A DNA stretch of 5,248 nt from Methanothrix sp. (GTDB lineage: Archaea > Halobacteriota > Methanosarcinia > Methanotrichales > Methanotrichaceae): contig JAAZNX010000215.1 in assembly GCA_012798025.1 (NCBI GenBank), forward strand, positions 1 to 5,248, written 5' to 3'. The translations under genes were made by a program, and so were the position numbers. Positions within the stretch are counted from its first letter, which is position 1; each line of letters begins with the position of its first letter. Shown in pieces: positions 4,851 through 5,248 of this stretch. The notes below the pieces were generated by a model. It was not told the origin of the DNA. It did not search any database and worked only from the letters and a program-made list of their open reading frames with translations.

Positions 4851-5248
4851 ATGATTGTGGCAAGCGGCGGCACTGGCACGCCCAAGCTTCTTTTGGGCTT
4901 GAAGGAGCAACTTGAGCCCGATGAGCTTTCAGTTGTCGTGAACACCGCTGAAGACATGTGGATCTCGGGAAATCTGGTCACACCCGATCTGGACACAGTG
5001 CTCTACACACTTGCGGGCATCATCGATGAGCAGAGGTGGTGGGGAATTGCGGGCGACAGCTTTCTCACTCACGAATTCTTGCACAGCCTTGGCAGGTCAG
5101 AGCTGCTCGCCCTGGGTGATAAGGACCGTGCGGTACAAATTTTTCGCTCTGACCTGATGCGCCAGGGAGAGAGCCTCTCGGATGCGACGCGGCATCTGGC
5201 GCAGGCCCTGGGAGTAAAGCAGAGGGTGATTCCAATGACCGACGATCC
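4851..5248 (+). CDS. cofD: 2-phospho-L-lactate transferase CofD, 5' part only
   Basis: CofD transfers the phospholactyl (or phosphoenolpyruvyl) group from its guanosine diphosphate carrier to FO, giving F420-0 (or dehydro-F420-0), the step after FO synthesis by CofG/CofH. The frame opens with ATG 4851, one base after the zpr1 stop, and continues past the window edge for 132 complete codons; the full protein should be about 300 residues. Visible signatures are the glycine-rich SGGTGTPKLL (5-14), VVVNTAEDMWISGNLVTPDLDTV (about 28-50, conserved in the family and involved in substrate binding), WWGIAGDSFLTH (about 62-73), LGDKDRA (about 85-91), and the PMTDD motif at the right edge. An earlier ATG at 4846 is out of frame and stops after two codons. 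There is no clear ribosome binding site, so translation probably depends on coupling to zpr1. Residue 4 is alanine where I expect a leucine in IVLSGGTG, a minor variation. Confidence 0.93.
   Translation, partial: MIVASGGTGTPKLLLGLKEQLEPDELSVVVNTAEDMWISGNLVTPDLDTVLYTLAGIIDEQRWWGIAGDSFLTHEFLHSLGRSELLALGDKDRAVQIFRSDLMRQGESLSDATRHLAQALGVKQRVIPMTDD

Noticed and set aside
4427..4996. Minus-strand 189-codon open frame across zpr1 and cofD
   Set aside because: It runs antisense to two strongly recognised genes and across their junction, has no recognisable motif, and is explained by the codon bias of the plus strand.
1..5248. Defence island, mobile element, CRISPR array or tRNA/rRNA gene
   Set aside because: No transposase, integrase, terminal inverted repeats, spaced direct repeats or cloverleaf sequence was seen; nearly all DNA is accounted for by conserved archaeal genes.

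Overview
This window reads as a chromosomal segment of a methanogenic euryarchaeon, most likely Methanothrix (Methanosaeta) or a close relative in the Methanosarcinales. The evidence is archaeal sn-glycerol-1-phosphate dehydrogenase, two coenzyme F420 biosynthesis genes (cofG, cofD), archaeal SepF, an archaeal ZPR1 zinc-finger protein and a UPF0179 protein. TATA-type promoters and GGTGA/GGAGGT ribosome binding sites also fit. The genus is an inference; the archaeal, methanogen-like assignment is firm.

Layout: the left edge holds the 5' end of a minus-strand gene for a secreted SIMPL (DUF541) protein. About 135 bp of divergent promoter DNA separates it from a plus-strand ABC transporter ATPase of the nitrate/sulfonate/taurine type, which has no permease or binding protein beside it here. 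Everything from there to the right edge is on the plus strand: egsA, a UPF0179 cysteine-rich protein, cofG, an easily missed 59-residue two-helix membrane protein, sepF, zpr1 and the first 132 codons of cofD.

There seem to be several transcription units. The ATPase and egsA each have their own TATA-like element. UPF0179 and cofG abut exactly (TAG then ATG). sepF has a clear TATA box and leads a tightly packed sepF-zpr1-cofD run, with a TTG/TGA overlap and then a 1-nt gap. The two F420 genes act in one pathway: CofG, with CofH, makes the deazaflavin FO, and CofD adds phospholactate to it. They are separated here by a membrane peptide, a cell-division membrane anchor and ZPR1. EgsA makes the glycerol phosphate backbone of archaeal lipids.

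I see no mobile element, CRISPR array, RNA gene or defence system. Most of the window is conserved housekeeping sequence. The parts most worth a second look are the small membrane protein, the duplicated four-cysteine module of UPF0179 joined to cofG, and the co-packaging of sepF/zpr1 with cofD.
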